From contig NZ_QRDQ01000007.1 in NCBI RefSeq assembly GCF_003385895.1, positions 434,001 to 498,000 on the forward strand: a stretch of DNA of 64,000 nt, in the 5' to 3' direction. The translations under genes were made by a program, and so were the position numbers. This DNA comes from Flavobacterium cutihirudinis. GTDB taxonomy: Bacteria > Bacteroidota > Bacteroidia > Flavobacteriales > Flavobacteriaceae. The notes beneath the pieces were generated by a model that searched no databases, was not told the DNA's origin, and saw only the letters and a list, made by a program, of their open reading frames with translations. How positions within the stretch are numbered: the first letter of the stretch is position 1; the number at the start of each line of letters is the position of its first letter. Positions 50,518 through 58,476 of this stretch are shown one piece after another.

Positions 50518-51666
50518 ATGGATATAGATAGTTTTTTGCATGTTATGAGCTGGATTTCAGTTTTTGTTTCATTGTTGTTAGCCTTCTTTTTACTCACAGT
50601 AAAAACCCAGAATAAATTAGCAAACAAGCTATTTGCGTTTTATTTACTTTTTTTTGCAATTGATAATATTGGCATTTTTATTAGTGAAGATTTTGTAAAA
50701 GCGCATTTTAATTTAGAATTCTTCAGATGGACTATCTGTGCTTTGATACTTCCTGTTTTCTATTTGTATATAATATCCGTTTGTTTCACTGATTTTAGAT
50801 TAAAAGCAAAGCATTTGCTCCATGCAATTCCATTTATAGTAACAAATATGTTTTTTACCTTCAGACTTTATTTTTTAAATGATGTAGAAAAAATACAGTT
50901 TTATAATTTTCGTAGTCAAATGCCTGAATTGTACGGTTTTCAAATATTGTTAGGCCTTCAAATTGTATTGTACAGTATTGCAGTTTTTTTGGTTTTAAAA
51001 AAATATAGAGAAATTTATCAGGAGAATTATACTAATCCCAAAACTTCTATTTTTAAATGGTTGTTTCAAATAGCTACAGTAGTTTTTGCTTTGTATTATT
51101 TATCAATAGCAAAAAACGGTTTAAGATATACTGATTACGACCAATTATGGATTTGGGCAAATGTAATCATGCAATTTCTGGCTTTGGCAGTAACATGTTG
51201 GTTTGTGTTGAATGCATTGAATCATCCCGAACTTTTTAGAGGAATCGATTCTAGATTACAATTAGCAAGAGATATTCTTCAAAATAATGAAAGTATTGTT
51301 GGAGAAAAAGGCACGCAAAACGATGCGATTACAGCTCAAATTGTTTTATTGAAACAATACATGATAGAAAAAGAACCTTTTCTGGATCCGTCGCTTACGA
51401 TTCAAGAACTTTCTAATCAAATAAATATTCCTGTCAGGGATTTATCAATTTTGATTAATCATCATATGAATCAGCATTTTTTTGATTTTGTGAATGAATA
51501 TCGCATTCAAAAAGCCATGACTATTTTAAAAAATCCTTTAAAAAGTGATTTGACCGTTTTGGAAATTTTATACGAAGTGGGTTTTAATTCAAAATCATCT
51601 TTTAATACATATTTTAAAAAGTATACTAATTTAACGCCTACAGCTTATCGAAATGCTTCAAAATAA
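50518..51666 (+). CDS. Membrane-anchored AraC-type transcriptional regulator (copy 2)
   Basis: This 382-residue protein has the same membrane-plus-HTH organisation as the gene before it. The C-terminal HTH is almost identical at protein level (LTIQELSNQINIPVRDLSIL versus LTIQELANQIDIPVRDLSIL), while the membrane halves differ more, so the copies probably respond to different signals but read similar DNA sites. A strong terminator follows, separating it from the outer-membrane protein gene. Confidence 0.9.
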   Translation: MDIDSFLHVMSWISVFVSLLLAFFLLTVKTQNKLANKLFAFYLLFFAIDNIGIFISEDFVKAHFNLEFFRWTICALILPVFYLYIISVCFTDFRLKAKHLLHAIPFIVTNMFFTFRLYFLNDVEKIQFYNFRSQMPELYGFQILLGLQIVLYSIAVFLVLKKYREIYQENYTNPKTSIFKWLFQIATVVFALYYLSIAKNGLRYTDYDQLWIWANVIMQFLALAVTCWFVLNALNHPELFRGIDSRLQLARDILQNNESIVGEKGTQNDAITAQIVLLKQYMIEKEPFLDPSLTIQELSNQINIPVRDLSILINHHMNQHFFDFVNEYRIQKAMTILKNPLKSDLTVLEILYEVGFNSKSSFNTYFKKYTNLTPTAYRNASK

Positions 51667-51699
51667 GTAGTTTGTGAAAAGTCGTACTCCAGACCTAAT

Positions 51700-51744
51700 A
51701 AAGTCGAACCAATTTCTTTAACAGAAAATGGTTCGACTTTTTTT
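51700..51744 (+). terminator. Rho-independent terminator after the regulator pair
   Basis: AAAGTCGAACCA (51700-51711) and TGGTTCGACTTT (51729-51740) form a perfect 12-bp stem with a 17-nt loop, followed by a T run. Confidence 0.85.
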
Positions 51745-51817
51745 GTCGGTCGCGTATGGAAAATTTCTAAGGCAACTTTGCTTCAAATTAATCGAAACAA
51801 GTTTAAAATTAGAAATC

Positions 51818-54202
51818 ATGAAAAAACTAAATCTCCTTATCTTTTTAGTATTGCCTTTATTTTGTTTAGCGCAGGGGACGGTAAATTTAAAAGGGAAAAT
51901 AGCAAGTAAAACAACTTCATTAGAATGGGCAGAAGTTTCAATATCAAATTTAGAAGGAAAAATAATAAGCGGCACAACAAGTTCGCAAGATGGAACTTTT
52001 GAAATTCTTATTCAAAAAGGTTCTTATCAATTAGAAGTTGCCCTTTTAGGTTTTACAAATTACAAAAAGGTAATTACTATACAAAAGGATACAGATTTGG
52101 GTATGATTACCTTAGAAGAAAACACAACCAATTTAGGAGAAGTTGTTATTCAAACTAGAAAAAGTACGATAGAGCAAAAAATTGATCGTTTGGTTTATAA
52201 TCCTGAAAATAATGCGACAACGGTTGGAGGCGATGCTTTGAATGCCATAAATACAGCTCCTGGAGTTGTGGTGCAGAATAATGCTATCAATATTTTAGGA
52301 AAAGGAACCTCCCGTGTTATGATTGATGGAAGAATGATTGAGTTGACGGGAGAAGAGCTGAATAATTTCTTGAAATCTATTTCGGCAAGTGATATTAAAA
52401 GTATCGAAATCATAAGTAATCCTTCTTCAAAATATGAAGCCGAAGGAACTGGCGGATTAATTAATATTGTGATGAAAAAAGGAACTCGTGATTCCTGGAA
52501 AAATACAACAACAGCCTCTTATGATCAAAATAAATACGGAATTTTAGCTTTAAGAAATAATTTCTTTTATAATAAAAACAAGTTTAGATTTTCGGCCAGT
52601 ATTAATGGAAAAACGGGTTATAGAAATATCGAAGAAACTCTTGATATGTATTTTGTTGAAGGACCTTCGAAAATGAAAGCTACAACAAAATTGAATGAAG
52701 CTAATCTATCTGGTAAAATGGCTTTGGATTATGATTTTTCAGAAAAAACAACGGTTGGTTTTCAATTTTTAAAAGACAAAAGCAATCCTGATTTTAGTTC
52801 GGATATTAGAATTGATAACTATAATTCTCAAAATGAATTAAATAATTATATAATCAACGAGAGTTTTTTAGATAAAAAAACGGGTAATCAAACTTATAAT
52901 TTGCATTTGATTACAAAACTAAATCCAAATCGAAAATTGTCATTTGATGCAGATTATTTTAATTATAGTTCAAATTTTGATAGAGATTTTGTTGCGAAAA
53001 ATTACTCATCAGATGGGACTTTTATTGATGTAAATCAATCAGGGCGAAATATTTCGAATCAGGATATTGACAATTTAAGCTTTAAGGCTGATGTGGAACA
53101 TCCGCTTCAAGCGTTAAATTTATCGTACGGAGCAAAAGTGAGTTTTACAACCAGCAAAAGTGATGTAGTATTTTTTAATACAATTACCGGATCTCCAGTT
53201 TTAGATACTAACCAATCAAATCAATTTAAGTATACCGAAAATAATCAGGCGGTTTATATTAGCGGAGATAAAAAAATCAATGAAAAATGGAATTTTCAAT
53301 TGGGATTACGATTAGAAAATACGCAAACAAACGGTTTTTCTGAAACCTTAAAGCAGGAAACGATAAATAACTATTTTAAATTGTTTCCAACCGTTTTTGC
53401 TTCTTATGAGAAAAATGAAAATAATAGTTTTAGTTTGAATTATGGAAAGAGAATTCGCAGACCTGGTTTTTCATTATTAAATCCGTTTCGAGTTTACATC
53501 AGCAGTAATAGTTATTCAGAAGGAAATCCGTTTTTAAAACCTTCATTTAGTGATAATTTTGAATTCGCACATTCGTATAAAAAAATATTGAGAACTAGTG
53601 TTTTTGCAAATTATATTACAGATGGTTATGGCGTAATATTTACCGCAAATCCAGAAACATTGACGCAAATTGTAACGAGAGAGAATTATTTTAAAGGTCT
53701 TAATTATGGAATTGGAGAAACGTATTCTGCGAGTTTTGCAGATTGGTGGGAAAGCGAAAATTCATTGTATTTTACAGGCTCAGATATTAAATTTATTAAA
53801 GATATTAATGCAACGCCAGTAAATGGCCTTCAAATTGATTTCTCGACAAACAATACATTTTTATTGAGCAAAGCAAGTAAACTGCAAATCGATTTTAATT
53901 ATACAGCGCCTTATAAAAGCGGATTGTATGAAACAGGATATACGTCTAGTTTGAATATCGCTTTTAAGCAAGATTTTTTAAGCAAAGCAATGCAGATTAC
54001 TTTTTTAATAAATGATATTTTTAATACGTCTTATTTAAAAAATGATGTTTCGGTGGTAAATGGCGTAAAACAAGTTTACAGTCAAAATGAAAGTAACCGA
54101 TTTGCACGTTTATCTGTGGTTTATAATTTCGGAAACAAAAAAATCAACGTGAAAGAACGTGCTTTTGGTAATCAAGATGAGAAAAAGAGAGCGGGGAATT
54201 AG
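51818..54202 (+). CDS. Outer-membrane beta-barrel family protein with CarboxypepD_reg and plug-like domains
   Basis: The protein has 794 residues from ATG 51818; the longer frame adds 30 residues before a clean signal peptide (MKKLNLLIFLVLPLFCLAQ). A CarboxypepD_reg-like domain (about 20-105), a plug-like domain (about 115-225, with VMIDGRMIELTGEELNNFLK and IEIISNPSSKYEAEGTGGLI) and a large barrel ending in VVYNFGNKK follow, then a short Lys/Glu/Arg-rich tail. This is the OMP_b-brl_3 class related to TonB-dependent receptors, often controlled by neighbouring regulators. The ligand is unknown. Confidence 0.87.
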   Translation: MKKLNLLIFLVLPLFCLAQGTVNLKGKIASKTTSLEWAEVSISNLEGKIISGTTSSQDGTFEILIQKGSYQLEVALLGFTNYKKVITIQKDTDLGMITLEENTTNLGEVVIQTRKSTIEQKIDRLVYNPENNATTVGGDALNAINTAPGVVVQNNAINILGKGTSRVMIDGRMIELTGEELNNFLKSISASDIKSIEIISNPSSKYEAEGTGGLINIVMKKGTRDSWKNTTTASYDQNKYGILALRNNFFYNKNKFRFSASINGKTGYRNIEETLDMYFVEGPSKMKATTKLNEANLSGKMALDYDFSEKTTVGFQFLKDKSNPDFSSDIRIDNYNSQNELNNYIINESFLDKKTGNQTYNLHLITKLNPNRKLSFDADYFNYSSNFDRDFVAKNYSSDGTFIDVNQSGRNISNQDIDNLSFKADVEHPLQALNLSYGAKVSFTTSKSDVVFFNTITGSPVLDTNQSNQFKYTENNQAVYISGDKKINEKWNFQLGLRLENTQTNGFSETLKQETINNYFKLFPTVFASYEKNENNSFSLNYGKRIRRPGFSLLNPFRVYISSNSYSEGNPFLKPSFSDNFEFAHSYKKILRTSVFANYITDGYGVIFTANPETLTQIVTRENYFKGLNYGIGETYSASFADWWESENSLYFTGSDIKFIKDINATPVNGLQIDFSTNNTFLLSKASKLQIDFNYTAPYKSGLYETGYTSSLNIAFKQDFLSKAMQITFLINDIFNTSYLKNDVSVVNGVKQVYSQNESNRFARLSVVYNFGNKKINVKERAFGNQDEKKRAGN

Positions 54203-54204
54203 AT

Positions 54205-54239
54205 AATTGTTAATTGTGAATTGTGAATTGTAAATGTTG
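54205..54239. repeat. Heptad direct repeats (AATTGTn)
   Basis: Five 7-nt units AATTGTT, AATTGTG, AATTGTG, AATTGTA, AATGTTG follow the stop codon. The same unit family is at 3323-3357. Confidence 0.7.
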
Positions 54240-54254
54240 ACATTCGAATTTTAT

Positions 54255-54292
54255 ATCCTAACAGGTTTTGGAAACCTGTTAGGTATTTTTTT
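54255..54292 (+). terminator. Terminator of the outer-membrane barrel gene
   Basis: CCTAACAGGTTT and AAACCTGTTAGG form a 12-bp stem with a 3-nt loop, followed by TATTTTTTT. A one-mismatch copy (CCTAACAGGTTT / AAACCTCTTAGG) is at 54479-54505. Confidence 0.85.
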
Positions 54293-54318
54293 GAATACGG
54301 CAGGTTCTCGTTTTTTTT

Positions 54319-54429
54319 GCGTGAGGGATAGGAGCAAATTACCGAAGTAATGCGGATAGCCCGACCAGATTTGCGAAAGGCGCTTGTAAGCGGTTTGTTA
54401 GATAGCGCCTTTTGTAAATATGGTCACGC
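54319..54429. repeat. Structured dispersed element (GCGTGAGGGATAG type)
   Basis: This 111-base GC-richer element is closed by GCGTGA (54319-54324) and TCACGC (54424-54429). Inside, a 22-bp stem between about 54363-54384 and 54405-54426 (GACCAGATTTGCG and AAAGGCGCT on the 5' side) has one mismatch and two G-T pairs. The single-stranded part holds GGGATAGGAGC and GCGGATAGCCCG. I recall many flavobacterial genomes carrying related elements with the same conserved ends. Function unknown. Confidence 0.65.
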
Positions 54430-54534
54430 CCTAATAATCCTGATCTGAAATATGATTTTCCGGATGCTAAAGTTAATACCTAACAGGTTTCAAAAACCTC
54501 TTAGGATATCAAAATGTATATGTAGTTTTGAATG

Positions 54535-55203
54535 TTATAGAAAGAATGCTAATAGAATTCCAAGTACAATCATAGAAACTTTGGCGACATTGAATTTATG
54601 TCCTTCACTGCTTTCGAAAATAATTGTCGATGAAATATGGAATAAAATCCCGATTACTATGGCGGTGATTTCGGTATAATAATCGTTTAGGAAAGCCAGA
54701 TATTCAGAAGCAATGGTTCCAAGTGGTGTCATTAATGCGAAAGTAAGCATGAAAGCAAAAATGGCTTTTTTGTTTAAATCGGCATTGATGAAAAAGGTAG
54801 TTAGAATTACGGCAATTGGCAAATGATGAATGGCAATTCCGATTGCCAGACCATGGTGATGACTTACCGGAAAACCTTCTAAAAAGGCATGAATACACAA
54901 ACTGATAAACAAGAGCCACGGAATTTGAGACATTTTAGCGTGCCCATGAACATGTCCGTGTTCTGCGCCTTTTGAGAAAAACTCAAGTACGATCTGGAAC
55001 AAAATTCCGATCATTATAAATATACCAATATTATGATTGTGTGATTCGTAAACTTCAGGAAGAAGATGCATTACAGTCAACGACAATAAAAATGAACCAC
55101 TGAAAGCCAGCAGTAATTTTAAATTGGTTTTGTTATTTGGTTTAATGAACAAAGCCACGCTATATCCTAAAAGTACAGAAAATAAGGGTAATAGATAATT
55201 CAT
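54535..55203 (-). CDS. ZIP-family metal transporter
   Basis: This 222-residue inner-membrane transporter has seven or eight helices. Metal-site residues are in CIHAFLEGFPV and GLAIGIAIHHLPI, with a histidine-rich loop (EHGHVHGHAK) near 85 and SSTIIFESSEGHK late. ZIP proteins import zinc, iron or manganese; which one is used here is not readable. It stands alone in a minus-strand run with the methyltransferase upstream, separated by a phased repeat. Confidence 0.88.
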   Translation of the reverse strand: MNYLLPLFSVLLGYSVALFIKPNNKTNLKLLLAFSGSFLLSLTVMHLLPEVYESHNHNIGIFIMIGILFQIVLEFFSKGAEHGHVHGHAKMSQIPWLLFISLCIHAFLEGFPVSHHHGLAIGIAIHHLPIAVILTTFFINADLNKKAIFAFMLTFALMTPLGTIASEYLAFLNDYYTEITAIVIGILFHISSTIIFESSEGHKFNVAKVSMIVLGILLAFFL

Positions 55204-55214
55204 TTTTTAGTTTG

Positions 55215-55286
55215 TTTAATCGTTGATTTGTTTAATCGGTTAATTGTTTTTTTGTTTAGCGATTAAATGGTTAAACAATTAAACGA
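55215..55286. repeat. Octad-phased inverted repeat (TTTAATCG family)
   Basis: Nine consecutive 8-nt units in one register: TTTAATCG, TTGATTTG, TTTAATCG, GTTAATTG, TTTTTTTG, then TTTAGCGA, TTAAATGG, TTAAACAA, TTAAACGA. The first four can pair with the last four. It lies in the gap between the methyltransferase and ZIP genes. Confidence 0.8.
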
Positions 55287-55295
55287 TTTACCAAT

Positions 55296-56060
55296 TTATT
55301 TAAAAATCATGATTAATCTTTCGCTTTCAGTTTTATGGAATTTTTTGAGTTTGTAATCTCCAAAAATATCCAGCAAGTAAATACCAGCTTTGGCCATTAA
55401 TTCTTCAAAATCATTTAAAGTTAAGGCTTTTACTTTTTCGGTAAAATGAAACTTTCTACCTTGATCTTCAAAGTCAATTTCTTTGAAAATATGACCATCT
55501 TCAACATATCTTTTTATGTGGAAATCAATTCCGTCAACGGTTTTCACTTCTTCCGGAACCAAAGTTTCGATTACCTGATTCACATTCATAAAATCAATTA
55601 CCGCAAAACCGTATTCAGATAAACTTTCTTTAATTGCTTTTAGGGTTGTAAGATTGTCATCGTCACTTTCAAAATAACCAAAACTTGTAAAAAGATTGAA
55701 AATTGCATCGAATTTTTCTTCAAATGGTTCGCGCATATCATGCACTTTAAAATGAAGGGAATCATTACTGTTTTTAGAAGCTTCAGCTATACTATTTTCA
55801 GACAAATCGGCTCCTAAAACATCAAAACCAAGTTGATTTAGATAAATAGAATGACGACCTTTTCCGCAGGCTAAATCTAATACTTTTGCTTTTTCAGGAA
55901 GATTAAGATAATGAGTAAGGTTATCCATAAAAATCTGAGCTTCTCTGTAATTTCTGTCTTTATAAAGAATGTGATAATACGGAGTGTCAAACCATGAAGT
56001 GAACCAGTTTTCTGTGTTACGTTCCTGATTTGGTGTTGATGAGTTTTGTGCTTCAGACAT
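55296..56060 (-). CDS. Class I SAM-dependent methyltransferase
   Basis: This 254-residue enzyme has motif I VLDLACGKGRHS at 60-71, LGADLSENSIAEA (motif II), VHDMREPFEEKFDAIFNLFTSFGYF (motifs III and IV) and VIDFMNVN. It belongs to the small-molecule/ubiquinone-type methyltransferases (Methyltransf_25), with no further specificity visible. It is divergent from the RNA methyltransferase gene. Confidence 0.87.
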   Translation of the reverse strand: MSEAQNSSTPNQERNTENWFTSWFDTPYYHILYKDRNYREAQIFMDNLTHYLNLPEKAKVLDLACGKGRHSIYLNQLGFDVLGADLSENSIAEASKNSNDSLHFKVHDMREPFEEKFDAIFNLFTSFGYFESDDDNLTTLKAIKESLSEYGFAVIDFMNVNQVIETLVPEEVKTVDGIDFHIKRYVEDGHIFKEIDFEDQGRKFHFTEKVKALTLNDFEELMAKAGIYLLDIFGDYKLKKFHKTESERLIMIFK

Positions 56061-56101
56061 TTATTCTATTTCAATTAATTCAAAGTACCGCAAATTTAGT
56101 G

Positions 56102-56109
56102 TATTTTTG
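56102..56109 (+). promoter_or_regulatory. Putative -7 promoter element
   Basis: TATTTTTG fits TAnnTTTG. The ATG at 56196 is 86 bases downstream, so the leader would be moderately long. Confidence 0.35.
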
Positions 56110-56195
56110 CCGAAAAATAACTATTTCACGATGATACGTAATGAAACGTTTTTATACAGCTGTGATTGGGGTTGTTTTTTAAAACAAAAATAAAG

Positions 56196-57359
56196 ATGGA
56201 AGAAAATTTTAAAATGATAGCCAAATGTTTTTTTGGCTTTGAAGAAATATTAGAAAACGAATTGCGCGCGCTTGGTGCTCAGGATGTTGAAAAAGGTGTG
56301 CGAATGGTGAGTTTTAAAGGCGATAAAGGTTTTATGTACAAAGCCAATTTGTCGCTTAGAACGGCGCTTAAAGTCTTAAAACCAATTTATTCGTTTAGAG
56401 CCAATAACGAACAAGCATTATACAAAGGAATTTCGGGCATTAACTGGTCAAAATTGCTAAATGCAAACCAGACTTTTGTTATTGATGCTACGGTACATTC
56501 AACTTATTTTAATCATTCTGAGTTTGTTTCTCAAAAGTGTAAAGACGCTATTGTCGATCAGTTTAGAGAAAGAACGGGACAAAGACCAAGTATTGATAAG
56601 CAATATCCAGATTTAAGGATTAATGTTCATATTGATAAAGACCAGGTTTCTGTTGCCTTAGATACTTCCGGAAATTCATTGCACCAGCGCGGTTATAGAA
56701 CTGCGACAAATATTGCGCCTATAAACGAAGTTTTGGCGGCAGGAGTTTTATTATTGTCCGGTTGGGAAGGTCAGAGCCATTTTCTAGATCCAATGTGTGG
56801 TTCGGGAACGTTTCTTGCAGAAGCGGCGATGATTGCCTGCAATATTCCGGCAAACATTAATCGTAAAGAGTTTGCTTTCGAAAAATGGAAAGATTGGGAT
56901 AATGATCTTTTTGATCAAATTGTAAATAGTTTGATGAAAAAAACAAAAGAATTTCATTATACAATAAAAGGTTTTGACAAAGCACCAAGTGCAGTAAGCA
57001 AAGCCAAAGACAATATTAGAAATGCTAATCTTGAAGATTATGTAACAATTTCTGAGGATAATTTTTTCGATAGCGAAAAAGAAGTTGAAGGGAAATTGCA
57101 TATGGTTTTCAATCCGCCATACGATGAGCGTTTAGATATTCATATGGAAAAATTCTATGCAAGTATTGGTGATACTTTAAAGAAAAATTACCCGGGAACA
57201 AACGCTTGGTTTATTACAGCAAATCTTGAAGCTTTAAAATTTGTTGGTTTAAAACCGTCAAGAAAAATCAAACTTTTCAACGGAAGTCTGGAAGCACGTT
57301 TGGTAAAATACGAAATGTACGAAGGAAGTAAAAGAACGAAATTTCAAATTAACGAATAA
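56196..57359 (+). CDS. THUMP-domain RNA methyltransferase (RlmL/YcbY N-terminal type)
   Basis: The protein has 387 residues from ATG 56196; an in-frame TTG at 56166 adds ten residues that look like leader. The THUMP RNA-binding domain is at about 1-150 (IAKCFFGFEEILENELRALG). The Rossmann methyltransferase has LDPMCGSGTFLAEAAMIA as motif I and NPPYDERLD as the catalytic motif IV for N2/N6 methylation. It corresponds to the family that makes m2G2445 in 23S rRNA (RlmL first half); the exact site is inferred. Confidence 0.9.
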   Translation: MEENFKMIAKCFFGFEEILENELRALGAQDVEKGVRMVSFKGDKGFMYKANLSLRTALKVLKPIYSFRANNEQALYKGISGINWSKLLNANQTFVIDATVHSTYFNHSEFVSQKCKDAIVDQFRERTGQRPSIDKQYPDLRINVHIDKDQVSVALDTSGNSLHQRGYRTATNIAPINEVLAAGVLLLSGWEGQSHFLDPMCGSGTFLAEAAMIACNIPANINRKEFAFEKWKDWDNDLFDQIVNSLMKKTKEFHYTIKGFDKAPSAVSKAKDNIRNANLEDYVTISEDNFFDSEKEVEGKLHMVFNPPYDERLDIHMEKFYASIGDTLKKNYPGTNAWFITANLEALKFVGLKPSRKIKLFNGSLEARLVKYEMYEGSKRTKFQINE

Positions 57360-57364
57360 TAGGT

Positions 57365-57438
57365 GCAAAGGCTCAGAGGTTCAGAGGTGCAAAGGTGAAA
57401 AAACTTTGTACCTCTGAACCTTTGTAACTTTGAACCTC
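57365..57438. repeat. Octad-phased inverted repeat (CAAAGG/CAGAGG family)
   Basis: Left units GCAAAGGC, TCAGAGGT, TCAGAGGT, GCAAAGGT (57365-57396) face AACTTTGT, ACCTCTGA, ACCTTTGT, AACTTTGA, ACCTC (57402-57438). It occupies the whole gap between two plus-strand genes. Confidence 0.85.
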
Positions 57439-57451
57439 AAAAAGAAAAAAA

Positions 57452-57688
57452 ATGACAAAACTACAAGTAAGAGCTTTTTTATATCAATTAGGAACATTTG
57501 CAATTCTGTTTATAGCGGGAAGATTTGTAATTGACATGTACACGGGATTAACAGGATTCTGGATTCCGATGACGGCTTTTGTAATCGCGACTATAATCGG
57601 ACCTAAATTTCAGGCTGTAAAAACAAAAGATGGTGAAAAGCTTTTTATGAAATGGATTTTTATAAAAGGAATTAGAGAAATTGGTTAA
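57452..57688 (+). CDS. Small conserved membrane protein
   Basis: The 78-residue protein has two membrane helices (about 10-28 and 33-50) and a basic C-terminal tail (FKTKDGEK-like AVKTKDGEKLFMKWIF). Similar proteins are found next to this THUMP methyltransferase in flavobacteria, from memory. The function is unknown. Confidence 0.65.
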   Translation: MTKLQVRAFLYQLGTFAILFIAGRFVIDMYTGLTGFWIPMTAFVIATIIGPKFQAVKTKDGEKLFMKWIFIKGIREIG

Positions 57689-57706
57689 TCTTTTTTTTAA
57701 ATTAAT

Positions 57707-58399
57707 ATGAAGAAAATTGGACTTATTGGCGGTATCAGCTGGGTTTCGACAGCAGATTATTACCGACTTATAAATGAAGGCATAAATGAAAGAATGGGAG
57801 GTTTGAACTTCTCAGAATGTTTGGTCTATTCGTTCAATTATGCTGATATTAAAAAGAATAATGATGCCAACGATTGGGATTTAACTTTTAAAATGCTTTT
57901 AAAAGGTTGTGAATTTCTAAAATCGGGCGGGGCAGAAGCGATTGTTCTATGCGCCAATACAATGCATTTAATTGCGGATAAACTTCAGGAAGCAATTGGT
58001 ATTCCGCTTATTCATATTGCGGAGGCTACGTCGGCTGAAATTCAGAAAAAAGATATTAAAAAAGTGGCTTTATTGGGGACGAAGTTTACAATGGAACTTG
58101 ATTTCTTCAAAGATAAATTAGCTGCAAACGGAATAGAAGCTATTATTCCGGAAAATCAGGAAGATAAAGATTTTATTCATTACACTATTTTTGAAGAACT
58201 TGGCCGCGGACTTGTTACCGAGGAAACAAAAAAACGTTATTTAGAAATAGCTGATGATTTGATTAAAAATGGTGCTGAAGGAATTATTCTGGGTTGTACT
58301 GAAATCCCGTTAGTAATAAAACCGGAAGATGTTTCGGTTCCTGTTTTTGACACCGCTTTGATTCATTCTAAAGCTGTTGTTGATTTTCAACTATCATAA
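57707..58399 (+). CDS. Aspartate/glutamate racemase family protein
   Basis: This 230-residue cofactor-independent racemase has the N-terminal IGLIGGISWVSTADYY. The two catalytic Cys are present in LCANTMHLIAD and ILGCTEIPLVI, so it is probably active on a dicarboxylic or related amino acid (YgeA/RacX type). Substrate specificity cannot be told. It is 18 bases after the small membrane gene and has its own terminator. Confidence 0.88.
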   Translation: MKKIGLIGGISWVSTADYYRLINEGINERMGGLNFSECLVYSFNYADIKKNNDANDWDLTFKMLLKGCEFLKSGGAEAIVLCANTMHLIADKLQEAIGIPLIHIAEATSAEIQKKDIKKVALLGTKFTMELDFFKDKLAANGIEAIIPENQEDKDFIHYTIFEELGRGLVTEETKKRYLEIADDLIKNGAEGIILGCTEIPLVIKPEDVSVPVFDTALIHSKAVVDFQLS

Positions 58400-58417
58400 A
58401 GAATACTTTAAATAAAA

Positions 58418-58459
58418 ATAAAAACCGCGAATTCAATATTAGAATTCGCGGTTTTTTAT
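58418..58459 (+). terminator. Bidirectional terminator
   Basis: AAAACCGCGAATTC (58421-58434) and GAATTCGCGGTTTT (58442-58455) form a perfect 14-bp stem with a 7-nt loop between convergent genes. Confidence 0.92.
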
Positions 58460-58476
58460 TTTGGGTAAATTGAATA

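Larger units (their letters stand above)
54203..54534. other. 332-base gap filled with repeat elements
   Basis: This convergent gap holds, in order, a heptad repeat (54205-54239), a terminator-like CCTAACAGG hairpin (54255-54292), a GC-richer structured element (54319-54429) and a second, imperfect CCTAACAGG hairpin (54479-54505). I see no open frame. Confidence 0.7.
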
